From Taudactylus pleione (Eukaryota; Chordata; Amphibia; Anura; Myobatrachidae), in NCBI GenBank assembly GCA_031769625.1, contig JAUIMM010000213.1:4669501-4733500 (forward strand): DNA of 64,000 nucleotides, given 5' to 3'. Shown one piece after another: positions 11,595 to 23,100 of the stretch. Numbering within the stretch: the stretch's first letter is position 1; each line of letters opens with the position of its first letter. Position numbers and translations under genes: made by a program. The notes below the pieces were generated by a model. It worked only from the letters and a program-made list of their open reading frames with translations. It made no database searches and was not told the origin of the DNA.

Positions 11595-11916
11595 ATGTGT
11601 TCACAATGCAATATCGTGTCCGATTTCCCTTGAACTCTCTCCGGCACTCCAGGACACAATATGGTGCTAAAAAGTGTCCAATCAGACTTAAGATTTATCG
11701 TGCACAAAATCTATCTATTGCACAACATCATGTATGAGATCGGCAAATCTTGCCTGCGATCTGAAGATGCGATGTACGACCAGCTTTGTACGCACATCTG
11801 CATCGTGATTGTGAGTGGACACTCACGATTTGGACATATTTTACACGATTTGTCGTTCCAATGCGTCAAAATCGGGCAAAACGTGTAAAATATTGCCTAG
11901 TCTGTAGGCACCTTTA

Positions 11917-13437
11917 GTGTTGTTAGTGGTAACAAAAGCATCAGCATCCAAAATGACATGTAAAATACTGCATACACCTCATGATAAATTATATACAATA
12001 GTGGGAAAAAATATTGTCGCTCTTGCAGCTGTTCTAATAATGCATCATTCCTTTGAGAACGCTGTTAAAATTAAATTATATTTTGTTATCCACATATGTT
12101 GTAGTTGGAACCTTTTAAGTGTAATATACGATAGTGGTTGCTCAGATCATCTTAAGTCTTTCCCATGTGCATGAAAAGAGGGGGTTAATCTAGACTAGAA
12201 ATAAAGAAAAACTGTCCCCAGCGCACTGCAATAGACCAGCAATAAGATTTAAATACTACAGGGTAATAAAAATCTACAGATCTTTTTTGCATATATTTGT
12301 AAAGATATGTTTAAGCACCAGGCCACGTCAAGGCGTCTCTGTACCGGTGTGCCTAATAGCACCAACTTTGGGTCATCTTATTGCATACTGTTATTAATCT
12401 AATTAATATTGAGAGCCAACTCACCTGTAGCTACCCCAGAATCCTTTTAAGAGTAGTTAAATATGAGATTGCAAGCAGGCAATTCTCTCTTACTTTTGAA
12501 CTATACTTACCTGTAGTGAGTTGCAGATGTCTATAAAAACAATTCATTCAATGACTTATGCAGGCCATACATTAGTGCGATTCTCCATTCTTCCATTGCA
12601 ATCTGTGAATCGGTGGCAATTCATCTGCGGATCGGAGAAAAAATTTGTAAACAATCCTTGACTCTGCGATCTCAACCATTTTTTTTTTTTATTTTTTTTG
12701 CTTGGATCTCAACCATTTTTTTTTTTTTTTGCGAGGATCTCCAACATGTTGAATTTCCCCGATTCCCTGACTCTGCCATCAGCAGAATGGGAAATTGTTG
12801 CTATAGCAGCTAGATGTATGGGCACCTTAACTGAAAAAGAATCTGTCTCCTGTCTTGTGTCACTTTGGTCCTAATCAGAGATGGACTCAAGCACCCAATG
12901 TTTTTAATCTGCACCTGCATCTAAAACACAATGCGCATGCGTCTCGATGGCTACCACCAGGGGACATAGATCGGAATTGCGCAGAGATCATGAGTGGTGA
13001 CAGGGAGGCTGGCTTTTGTCGGGGGCGTGCTGGTGTCATTGACTGTTTTGGAAGACTCGGTTCCACTGACATCGGCGGCTATGTACCATTGGACATTCTG
13101 AGCAACCACAGGGTTGCTCTAATGTCCGAAGGTGCAGCCGATGTCCGTTTGAAGGTGCGACTATTTGCGCACTACAGTTAATTACAACCGGTGGACATCT
13201 CAGTAGACAGCCCACTAGAAGTGTTTCACTTTGCTGCAGCCACTACTTTGAATCAGGCTCTGTCTCTGTACCGCAATGAGCATAGAGAATAGGAAGCCAG
13301 ATAATTGTCTAAGGAGAAGATTGTAGCAAAGCATATGTTGCAAATCCATCTACAGTAACCTTGATATTATTTAATTCCACCATAGATAATGTTATCAGGA
13401 AGTTTTTAAGGCCATGGTACCATAGCAAAGTTCCCTA
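11917..13437. other. no gene; weak MITE-like segments
   Basis: 12558-12830 starts caggccatacattagtgcg and ends tagatgtatgggcacctt, compatible with a degraded MITE and carrying poly-T runs. 13030-13190 shares sequence with 50228-50400 in the opposite orientation. No exon seen. Confidence 0.4.
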
Positions 13438-14385
13438 GTCATGGATGTAAGAAAAAAACTTGATTGCAGAGCAGAATTGGTCAAATGGGGGAAGACCGCT
13501 CCTCAGTCAACTTTTAAAGAGGTTCAAGTTGACCCTCAAACACAAGTACAACTGTTCCAACTTGCACCATCTATCGCCAGCTCAATTAGGTTATTACATA
13601 GGAGAGAGAGATCTAAGACCACTCAAACACCTGAAAAAGCCACTTCTTTGGAGAATGTCCTGTGATGAGATGAGGCCAAATTAGAGCTTTTTAGTAAAGC
13701 TCATCACTATGTTTACAGAAAACATATTTTAAGCTTTCAAAGAAAATAACATCTTCCCCCAGCAAACATGGATGTGTATTGAGTCAGGGTTGCTATACAG
13801 TAGCACCTTGATCCCGTGTATGAAACATTAAGATTGTTAGACCATTTTGGAGGGCAGTGTTGAGCACAGTGGGCCTGATTCACTAATGTATGCAACCGCT
13901 AATAGGCACTGCGATGGGGACTGCGAACGCAGTGACTACGCAGACTCATCGCAGAGTTATTGACAGGAAGTGCCGTTTATGGGGGGTGGTCGTCCGAATG
14001 CAGGCATGCGATGACCTATGCAGCCTGAGGTCTCATTGCTTGCATGGTTCCTGAGTAAGGTCAGAGCTTGTGCAAGTGTGCGTGAGGCTGCGATGGTATG
14101 CAATGTAAAGTGGGCATCCTTATGTAGTGCTGAGTTTGCATTGCAATCACAATGGATTAGCATACTATCGCAGTTGAACTGCAGGTGTACGCAATATTGC
14201 TTTCCATAGTGAATCAGGCCCAGTGTCAGAAAGTTGGGTCTCCATTGTAGATCATGGATTTTCCAGCAGGGCAATGGACCCTAACACACTTCAGAAAGTG
14301 CCAAGGAATATTTTAGACAAGATAATGGACTGTTCTAAAAGTCAAGATCTGGAAACCGCTTTTTGGAGAAGCTACTCTTCCATTC
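13438..14385 (+). pseudogene. Tc1-like transposase remnant, interrupted by a MITE
   Basis: Degraded matches to Tc1 transposase: a helix-turn-helix region near 13445-13660, a piece like the ELFGKAHH region near 13690, and IFQQGNGP-stop-HTSESAK near 14255-14300, corresponding to the family motif FQQDNDPKHT. The MITE at 13872-14220 separates the parts. Multiple stops and shifts mean it is inactive. Confidence 0.6.
13872..14220. mobile_element. MITE with ggcctgattcac ends and CAGTG duplication
   Basis: 349 bp, terminal inverted repeats ggcctgattcacta / tagtgaatcaggcc, with CAGTG at 13867-13871 and 14221-14225. It shares its terminal sequence with the elements at 1602, 16121 and 31623. Confidence 0.8.
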
Positions 14386-14874
14386 TAGGAGTACTGCAGT
14401 AGTTTGCCGGCAGAAAGATGCGGATAACTCAGCCATGACTAGAAGAAGTGGATGCTTACAGTTAGTGTCGCCAAAGGCTTTGCTACCAAATATGAAGTCT
14501 AGAGCGCCAATAGTTTTGTCACTGTAATTTCAAAAACAATGTTAATATTAACAGAGAAAATATTATGGAGAACAAATACTGTTGTTAATTTCACAGTTTA
14601 GCGGAAATTATGTGGTGCCAATTTTTTCTTTTTTTTGTATTATACACAGAGTGCCAAACAGGATGTCAACAATGTTATTTTGGTTAGAAGAAGTGAAAAC
14701 TATTGTCAAACGACTAAATGAGAATTTGTCATGTGACTTAAGTTACTTCCTATACAATTTCCCAAAAATGAACAATATGCACAGTCCATAAAGTCCATGA
14801 ATATGTGATGTAGTCGTTTGCCTAGCTGATCAAAGTAATTCTGCTTTATGAAATGAACATTGAAATAATGACTT
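14386..14874. other. no gene or repeat recognised
   Basis: AT-rich probable intron with nothing distinctive. Confidence 0.5.
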
Positions 14875-15516
14875 CAGTGTTCTCCCCAGAAATTTTTTCC
14901 ATCCGTGTGGCATCAAGAAGTAGCCGGGTGGGGGTCTTCGCAATTATGCGCGCGCCGGGAAAAGGGGTATCTCCCTTACCATTCCAGCCCGACAGGTCTG
15001 AGGCTGCTCTCCCACTGGCGCTCAGTCAAAAGTGCCCATTATGCAGTGCCCCCTGTATTTGTGCCCTTTATACAGTGCCCCCTGTAGTTTTCACCTGTAG
15101 TTTTGCTTTGCCCTTATGCAGTGTCCCCAGGCTGAAGTAGTGCCCCCAGACTGGCCCCTTACGCAGTGCCCCCAGGCTGGCCTCTTACGCAGTGCCCCCA
15201 GGCTTAGTGTCCCTTATGCGGTGCCCCCAGACTTAAATAGTGCCCCCAGACTGGTCCTGGTCCAAGCCCCAGCACAGAACTTACCCTAACTTGCTCGCCG
15301 CTCGCGCTCCCACTCCCGCTGCCTCGCTCTGACTGGATCTAACAAGATCCAGCAGGCGCGCAGGGCAGGCTCCTCACTGCACCACTGGGAACGCTTGCCT
15401 CTGAAGCGATCGGAGGCTTCTTTAGCAGCAGCAGGGGTCGGCAGGGGAAATTGCCGGGCTGTTGGCTGTTTCTGCCTGGAGATGTGCCTGCAGAAAACAG
15501 CCTGGGGAGAACACTG
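14875..15516. mobile_element. MITE-like element with cagtgttctccccag ends
   Basis: The left end cagtgttctccccag and right end ctggggagaacactg are perfect inverted repeats. gactt flanks both sides (14870-14874, 15517-15521). The interior holds a GC-rich minisatellite (15045-15250) of gcagtgcccccaggct-type units. Confidence 0.6.
15045..15250 (+). repeat. minisatellite of cttatgcagtgcccccagg units
   Basis: Six to eight imperfect copies of an approximately 25-35 bp unit inside the element above. Confidence 0.7.
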
Positions 15517-15521
15517 GACTT

Positions 15522-16115
15522 GATTTTCTCAAGGAAAGGAAAAAAGTTTATTAATGCAGTGCATGTACCAACTTTGTAAGATAACAAGGCAGCAAAAACA
15601 ATTTCAGAACTGACTCCCATGATCTTGAGGTCATTATTTATTACACTCTTAACAATTACAGTAGGGGTTTGTGCTGTCACACCCCGCATGCATACATAAA
15701 TGAAAATTGATGTTTTCTTATGCTAGAGGAATTAGCAAGTGCCGTACTTTTGGGCATGTTCTATCTGAGCTGTACAGCTCTTTGCAGTCTGAAGAGAAAA
15801 AGATGGGAGCGCAGGCAGATTACACTAAATTTAATTTAATTGCACAAATTCAATCGGTATACAATAAATAAAAAGTATATTCATACAAATGCAAGGATTC
15901 AGTACCAAATAGTGATTCTAAAATTAAATAAAATGAGCACTAGTGCCTCCTGAAACTGGTCTGCCAGACTTAAGAAGATATAAAGTTGCATGATTAGCTG
16001 ATCCATGATTAGCTGATTATGGAAATCCGAATAATAGTGCCTGTAAATAAGAAGTCTATTGAAAGAAATTGCAACATGCACACTTAATTTTATAATCACC
16101 TCTGAGACCAATGAA
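15522..16115. other. no gene seen
   Basis: AT-rich probable intron with no recognisable element. Confidence 0.5.
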
Positions 16116-16120
16116 CAGTG

Positions 16121-16599
16121 GCCCTGATTGAGAGCCGGACGCTCTGACAGAGTGCTCGCTCTGAATCAGGGCCGTCGCTCCTACCCTTTGGAGCGGCCTC
16201 CCGGCCGCTCGCATAGCTGTGGGTGACAACTCACAGCTATAGCGAGCTGCCAAAATGATGGTTGCGATAGTCAAGACCAGCGCGACCATCGGGCTTGCGA
16301 CGAGACCCATGCGGTAGCGTCTCGTTGCCGCAAGCCATGGAGTGCTTTTGGCTCTATCAGAGCCAAAAGCACTCCCACTGACATCACTAGTCATGTCAGT
16401 GGGGCCGGTCCCAGACAGTAGGCGTTCCCATGGGAACGCCTCCGTCTGGGCAGCCACACCCCCTTTGGAGCGAGACCCATAACGACGGCTAGGCCGTCGT
16501 TATTCGGGTCTCGTGCATGCGCACGACGGAGCCGCCTCCATCGTGTGCATGCGCACTTGGGCAACATCGACCCGCTCGCGAGTGGGTCTGAATCAGGCC
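16121..16599. mobile_element. hairpin-chain MITE, copy 2 (inverted relative to copy 1)
   Basis: Same modular hairpins as 1602-2148 in reverse order, e.g. gcgttcccatgggaacgcc, tggctctatcagagcca, aacgacggctaggccgtcgtt. Flanked by CAGTG at 16116-16120 and 16600-16604, an exact 5-bp duplication. Confidence 0.8.
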
Positions 16600-16829
16600 C
16601 AGTGTTCAGAGTGTATAAAAAGTGAGGGCCTATGCCGACTAGGCGTACTCGCATACCAAGAAAAAATCACCCAAGAAGGCCCAACGGCCACTATTAGTAT
16701 CATAAAAGATATTTTATTAATTAAAAATTATTGTTGAACAAAACATAATATACATTAAAATAAAAAAAGTGAACAATTCTAGAATAGGTGGTCAATAACA
16801 CTGTCCCACCTTTTGTATGATATTGGTAT

Positions 16830-16930
16830 TCCCCTAGAGGGGTAGAAATGACCAAAATGACACCTGACGCGTTTCGTCCTTATAAGGACTTCATCAGGGG
16901 TATATCGGGATAGTTTTCCCAATGTGAAAC
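16830..16930 (-). ncRNA. hammerhead-ribozyme-like motif A
   Basis: On the minus strand 16871-16897 reads CTGATGA, A, GTCC, a loop, GGAC, then GAAAC followed by GCGTC. That is the hammerhead order: conserved CUGANGA, stem II, GAAA, short stem III, GUC. One extra A lies before stem II and stem I is imperfect. Penelope-like retroelements carry minimal hammerheads of this type. Activity is unknown. Confidence 0.4.
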
Positions 16931-17033
16931 TCACAATGGCAAGACCGGAAGACGCCCAAATGTTTCATATTCGTTGTAATTCTAAGGACTATATTTATGG
17001 AATCCCCATTACTTTTTCTTATAGTTCAGCGCA

Positions 17034-17034
<1 letters not shown>

Positions 17035-17066
<32 letters not shown>
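17035..17066. repeat. (TA)n microsatellite
   Basis: About 16 AT dinucleotides running into CA repeats at the left edge of the repeat that follows. Confidence 0.9.
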
Positions 17067-17074
<8 letters not shown>

Positions 17075-17266
17075 CACGTACGTGTGTCGGGCTTGTTTTT
17101 TCTGAATGAATATATATATATTCAGAAAAAGCAAGCCCGGCACTCCTGTCTCACTGAAGGAAATAACTGGCCGCGGTGCCCTCCTAGGATGACGGCCCGT
17201 CCAAATATACAGAGAAAAGACAAGGAGGCACTCGGCAGGCTTTTCAAGAAGAATAAAAATCCTTTA

Positions 17267-17303
17267 ATCCGACGTTTCAGGGTTAACACCCGTCTTCAGG
17301 GAT
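17267..17303 (-). ncRNA. hammerhead-ribozyme-like motif B1
   Basis: On the minus strand: ATCC, CTGAAGA, a GGGT-GTTA-ACCC hairpin, GAAAC, GTC, GGAT. ATCC and GGAT pair perfectly as stem I directly flanking the conserved core, and CUGAAGA fits CUGANGA. There is a C-U mismatch at the base of stem II, and stem III is almost absent. Second copy at 28910-28946. Confidence 0.5.
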
Positions 17304-17506
17304 ACATGTATAACAAACAGTAATAAAAAGCATCTATATATACCTATAGACCTACTACACATTAAACATACATTGCACTCACCTGTCCGTCCCCGTCGAG
17401 CACCACGACACGCTGCCGGCTCAAGCACCGCTCCCACAGCGTGATGACGTCATCCGACAGGGACATCCAGGATAGTGCACCATGGGATACCTGACGAAGT
17501 TGCTTA

Positions 17507-17907
17507 TGCTGGCCATACACTCTGCAATTATCGGGACGATCCACCCGATATCGGTGGATCGCCGCGATAATTGCAGCGTGTATGCGGGCGACCGAGGGTT
17601 AAATATTGCTCGGTCGGGCATGCTGGATTGTCCAGCATGCCCGTCCGATGCGATATTTACCCGGGAAACTGTCGGCCGCATCGGGCAGTGTATGCCCAGC
17701 GCGGCCAACAGACAGACATTTCCTGTGTTCCTTCCTACGGAAGGAACAGGGAAATGTCTCCTCCCCCGGGGGCGGAGCGCGGATGTCGGGCTATACACTG
17801 TGAGATTTCTCTCACAGTGTATGCCGGCGACATCTGCGGCTGGCAGGCAGCCAGATAAAATGTCTGTCGGTCTGACAGACATTTTATCTGGCAGTGTATG
17901 CCCAGCA
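17507..17907. mobile_element. Harbinger-like hairpin-chain MITE with empty site in the window
   Basis: 401 bp, ends tgctggccatacact and agtgtatgcccagca, flanked by TTA (17504-17506, 17908-17910). The sister repeat at 29145-29153 reads gttgctcagcaac without it. The interior is consecutive hairpins, e.g. 17521-17575 (ctgcaattatc...) and 17850-17892 (cagataaaatgtctgtc...). Confidence 0.85.
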
Positions 17908-18112
17908 TTAGCAACACGGCGTCTGTAAACAAATAGTGGAAAAAAAAAGACAAACATATATAAAACCAGGTATATTAAAAATAATAATGAACAGCAATGA
18001 GTAATGTGGGATCTGGAATATACAAATGAAAATGATTCTATATGTCATTGTACTAATGGATACTCAGGCTAGCACATTATCTAAACAAATCTAGTATATG
18101 CAATCACACTTA

Positions 18113-19102
18113 TCTAGAACTAATTAATATCAATGAATGCACATAAGTATGCACAAGAGCAGGCTAAAGTGACCCTGTGATATAATAAAAAACACTGCAA
18201 GCCCAGTGTTTCATTTAACCCTTTAGGGTTATGAATAAAAAAAAATGAGGTTAATAGCAGCTGTAGCCCTTGGTAACCACTGGTATTAGAAATTGATCCG
18301 TGCCCTTCAAGTAGCAATTTCTCCAAATGACTGGGCACTCTGTGTAATTGCCTAGAAGTGCTACACTTTGATGCTGACCTGGATAGGGCCGCTAAATAGC
18401 AGGAAATCCAAGAGGTGCTTTAATTAGCAGCTGCCACACTATTGGGCATAAGTGTTCTTGCTGAGCTGAACAGCTCTTTGCAGTCTGTAACAGGTATTCT
18501 TTGTCTTTTAACTCTTTAAAGAGCTTTCAAACATTCATACAAGTCAATTTTATTTTGTGTAATAGCGCACCCCGGAACTTTTCTAGTTCTTGCTTTTTTG
18601 GAATGCAAATTATTTTTAACATTTATATGGCATAACCATATCACTATATATATTTGGTCTATATACTAAGAAGTTGGTAAAATAATACCAAAATAGCAAT
18701 TAACCTCGGTTAGTGTTACATACATATAAGTTATCATATGCCTCAATTTATAGGCTTACTACATTGTTAACTTGATTCAGTTGTTGGTCTATGTATATGG
18801 GATTTAACAAAAATTGTGTAAAATGAAGTGAGCATATTATAGCATACTCTGTAACCTGCTTGAGTTTATTAGTGGTTTCTCTCTGCTCTTGTCTGTGGGG
18901 CAGAGGTGACTACAGTACATACTGTAGCATGAGTTTCATTTCAAGCAATGTTTCACCTTGCTCAAGGTATTTTTACTTCTAATTTGGATATGCACTGCAA
19001 TGCTGTTGCCAATTCTGTTAAAATATGACTTCAACATATTTCCCGCCCTTTTACTATAATGTTTCTGACTGATATCCTTTTTATTTGCATATATATATAT
19101 GT
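18113..19102. other. no gene seen
   Basis: AT-rich probable intron without recognisable repeat ends. Confidence 0.5.
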
Positions 19103-19316
19103 GTGTTATGCGGTCAGGAAGCCGGCACCCCCCTGGGAGGGTTAGGCTAGGGGATGGGGGTGTCAGGGTTAGGCACCCGCCGGGGGGAGGTTAGTGTTAG
19201 GCACCCCTAAGGGTTAAGAATAGTTTAAATACTTACCCTGTCGGGATCTTCATTCTTCTGCCTTCCGGCGTCGGTATTACTTACTTTAGTCCGACAGTAT
19301 GTCATACCGATTCCAT
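19103..19316. repeat. MITE family A copy, TTAGG-rich
   Basis: Contains ggtcaggaagccggcacccc, gggttaggcacccg and gtcataccgattcc, matching the 1-500 copy in orientation. Confidence 0.6.
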
Positions 19317-20018
19317 GTATATATATATTTGTGTGTGTGTGTATATATGATACATACATGATCTGAAAATTCACAAAACCTATTGATTTTCTGCCACTCA
19401 AACTTCAAAAGGCAATGAAATTACGATCATTAAGGCTGATGATACCATCATCAATACCATCCCATTCATATGGTCGTTTTAATCATAATGAATTGTTCCA
19501 ATGATATTTCTGATCTGAAAAGTACTATTAAGATATCGTGATTGTTTTACCCCTAATCTAGGGTTTGTTTGCAAATTAATAAAGTGTTTCAATTTCTCTC
19601 TTCACCTTTGTCATATATTGTATAAGGTTTATAAGGGGCAGTGCCAGTGAACCACTTACCCTCTTTTCTTAGTATAAATGACCAGCACACACAAACGACG
19701 GCACTCACAGATGTGATTCTTCCAATACAAAGTTACTTCACCTGATAAGTCTTTGAGTGCCGCCATTTGTATGTGCTGGAGATTTATATATAAATTGTTG
19801 GTGTTCTCATAGTCCTTAAGTGAATCCGATGCTTTGCATGCACCTGACAAGTCTGCTGAACAGTATAAAGACCTAAGCAAGTTTTCCTGTCTTGCCTTGT
19901 GTTTTTGTAATACTGTGAAAGGTCTTCCTCTGATTAATAACTGAATAATGCCTTAATCTCAGTTCAGAATTTTAATTGTTTCTTTCTGTTGATTTACACT
20001 GTTTTGTTTCTTATACAG
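19317..20018. other. intron sequence before exon 2
   Basis: No repeat identified. It ends in the pyrimidine-rich acceptor of exon 2. Confidence 0.5.
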
Positions 20019-20104
20019 ATACAGACATTTCACGTAGATGCACCATGCAAAACAGTAGAAGACCTTACAAGTGGTGTGGCAATGGCCATGGTCCTCCAGA
20101 AAAT
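20019..20104 (+). CDS. HOOK3: HOOK3 exon 2 (about residues 20-48), Hook domain
   Basis: 86 nt, preceded by a pyrimidine-rich tract and ttatacag, followed by gtaagt. It encodes IQTFHVDAPCKTVEDL and on to MVLQK, the start of the Hook domain after exon 1. It enters in phase 0 and leaves two bases of an Ile codon. Confidence 0.94.
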
Positions 20105-23100
20105 GTAAGTATTCATCTTTGAATATGAAGTGTGTGTGTATAAAAGTAAAGTTACAGGTTTAAAAGTGAGTGTGTGTGTAAAGTAACAGACTTAAGTCCC
20201 CCATACATCTGCGATGGGATGGAAACGCCGACCGGTGATCATCAATGTTCCGCGATCCGTCGCAGGATCAGTGATATTCTACATGTTAAATTTCACCGAT
20301 CTGCCAATCACGATCTGTTTTGATCATGATCGGCATATCTGTGAAATACAACATGTTGGATTTCAGCGATCCTGCGATGCCGGGTTGCAGGATCGCTTCT
20401 ACATCCCGACGATCTGTCACAGATGTATTTAGAGGTGAATGTAGCAGCTGAAATCAATTTTGCTTCTGTGCTTGCATTTAATGTTATTGACCCTTTAAAT
20501 CCAAAACCGCTGAAGATGCATAAGCTACAGTATGAAAAGCTCTACATAGTAAATGTACCCCTTAATGTGTTGTCCTTACCCTCCTACATCTTTAACTTTG
20601 TCTTTATTTAGTGTTTTGTAGCGAAAACAAAGGGGGTAATTAAATAGATTTTTTTTATCGTGCCTTTAACTTATGGGTACCCGACGGAGCAATTCAGTTG
20701 TTGCTCCTATCAGGCGTGAGAGCCACTTGAACACACATTTCTGTGGTTTGGGGCGCCCAGCCTGGTCCTTCTGAGCGTGTCAAGCACAATAATTAATTGA
20801 ATTGCTCTGTCGGGCGCCCATTCATTTTCGCAGACCAAGCAACAATTGCATACCACTCCCCCTCCCCCTAAATCATCCCGGCATAGTTTAATATTTATGT
20901 ATCTTATATTGATTTGCTTAAACAGATCCACATTTTTCCACTTCGAGAAGATTTACAAGAACTGTAGCCCTGATTCACAGGAAGTTTTATGGCATGTGAT
21001 TATTTGTTTTCAACAGAGACCCAGCATACTTTCATGAGAACTGGTTAAATCGGATTAAAACAGATGTGGGAGACAATTGGAGGCTCAAGGTACTTTTAAG
21101 GTCTATTTTTTTACCTTTATATGCAATTTTTTGCCTTCTTGGATTCCTGTGTTACATAGTTCATTTTGACTGAATATGTGAATTATTAAATATTCTCTCT
21201 GCAGTGCTGCGTAAATGACTTAAGCTATATCATTAAACAATAGTAATACTGGCTTAATATTGACAATCATGTTACAAGCAATCGCTTAAAATATGTGGAT
21301 GGTGAACTCATTGACTGTATCAGTAAGACCTCACACAGTAGTGCCAATTTTGGTAATTGAACTAGTACAATACCCAAAAATGGGTCTGAAAATTAAAACT
21401 GTTTATTCCGGTGATCCCTTCCCTACCTAAGCACGTCTGAGAGCATTGCCTGCTCCATTCAAACTTGCATTTAAGTCACTGACTCAAGATAACATACACA
21501 TTCACGTGGTTTCATAGGCAGTAGAACTTAATCTTTTTTTTATACCCAAAATAAGGCCTAATATAACAGACTTTAATGACGGTGCAAATGAAAATATGTA
21601 AACTTAGGCTAGTGCCACACTGGTGCTCTGTGTACATCTGTGTATTTTAGCCACTTCATTTTGACATTTATATGCTGTATATTCGTCTGCCCCTTACCTC
21701 CTACAATCCTCACCAATCACATTTCACTGCCCTGCAGGCTAGTAACTATGCTGAGAAACACTAATGGGACATACCTCTGCAACTTGGTCAATTGGGACAA
21801 TGCTATCCATTTTACCAAATAAGTATGTTTCAAATAATCTCGCACCCACCACAAACATTACATTGTAATCAACAAAATATTCTATGTATAGGGAAACTGG
21901 TAGAAATACAAAGGAATTTATATTGCTCTAAAAAGAAGCACCTGTTGGTAATGATATCAATTACCTATAGCTGCCAAAGCACCAACCACGTGGTGAATGC
22001 CAGACTCCACACATAAAAACTAAAAATCAGAAAACATTTGAGGTGCTAAATGGCGCTCAAAAATACAAGATATACAAACTTCAAATACTAGCAATTTATT
22101 AAATAAATGGTATAAATAAATACAATAGAGTCACAAATAAATAACTCCCGGGAGTAAAAAATAATAAGCAATAGTGTGCATGAATAAGAAAGAAATAATC
22201 CTAAATAAAAATAAATTAAACCAGTCAAATCTATAAAAATACACAGATAGCAATGTTGGGGATAAATGAATTCATAATTAGCAAAAATAGAATAGGACAC
22301 AGTAATAAAGAGTCTCTAGCACCAATCAGGAAACATAGTTCTCAAGAAATGCCTTTGGTTATCATTCCATATTTGTATGGTGTAAAGAAACACTGTAGTG
22401 ATAAAAATTCAAAGTCTCTGAGCTAATGCCCACTTGGTAAAGATAGAAAATACTCACCAATAAGAGTAGGTGAGTTTCAAGCTCCAGCTGAATCTCTGAC
22501 TGTAAATGAACAGTGGAAAACGGGAGCTACAGTGAGCTCGCGCTGCCGAGTGTCTTAATGGGGAGCTGCAGACTCACCCAATAAGGTAACAGACCGATAG
22601 ACTTCTCAAATGTCTGTAATAGCGGACACCAGGCTCCGGTTCAGCAGTTCTGTCGGCGGCAGATAAGAATAACAGCCAGTACCCCGCTGTTGATAGGGTC
22701 TCCTCCACAGGTGGCTGGCTGTGCAGTAGCTAGCCAGACAGGGCATCACAGCACTCCAGCTGACGTGCGGTCATAGGGTGAAGATCACGGGCTAAAGAAC
22801 GGCAATCATCCCACAGTAACAAAGGGATCCACGCTGACAGAGATCCAAAGTGTAATGCCGGATCCGGGAAACCGAGTGGCCAGAGCAGTCAATATAAAGT
22901 GCAGCATAGTGTGGCAGGGATAACACCTGGACCTTCAACGCGTTTCTCCGTATACCGTTCTCAAGAAGCAGGTGCATTCTTATTCTTATTTATGCACACT
23001 ATTGCTTATTATTTTTTACTCCCGGGAGTTATTTAGTTGTGACTCTATTGTATTTATTTACACCATTTATTTAATAAATTGCTAGTATTTGGAATTTGTA

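Larger units (their letters stand above)
4722..11913. mobile_element. Harbinger-like MITE split by an LTR retrotransposon
   Basis: The left piece 4722-4746 begins aggtgcctacacactaagc and the right piece 11600-11913 ends gtctgtaggcacct, its inverted counterpart. Flanks are TAA and TTA. Removing the retrotransposon and one ATGTG gives an element of about 339 bp, similar in ends to 56006-56319. Confidence 0.7.
17085..18112. mobile_element. dispersed retroelement-like repeat, copy 1, with a MITE inside
   Basis: Matches 28692-29351 closely: a palindromic start cgggcttgttttttctgaat, a shared body, and end caatcacactta. The hammerhead-like motif and absence of DNA-transposon ends suggest a Penelope-like non-coding derivative, which is inference. 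The 401-bp difference is the Harbinger-like MITE at 17507-17907. Confidence 0.65.

Noticed and set aside
1..20018. HOOK3 exon 1
   Set aside because: No segment encoding the expected ~19 N-terminal residues with a donor was found, and no CpG-rich promoter-like region without transposon identity. It is likely upstream.
22935..22968. hammerhead motif in the inverted-arm element
   Set aside because: GAAAC and a CUUC/GAAG stem are present, but the CUGANGA core reads UUGAGAA and stem II does not pair well.
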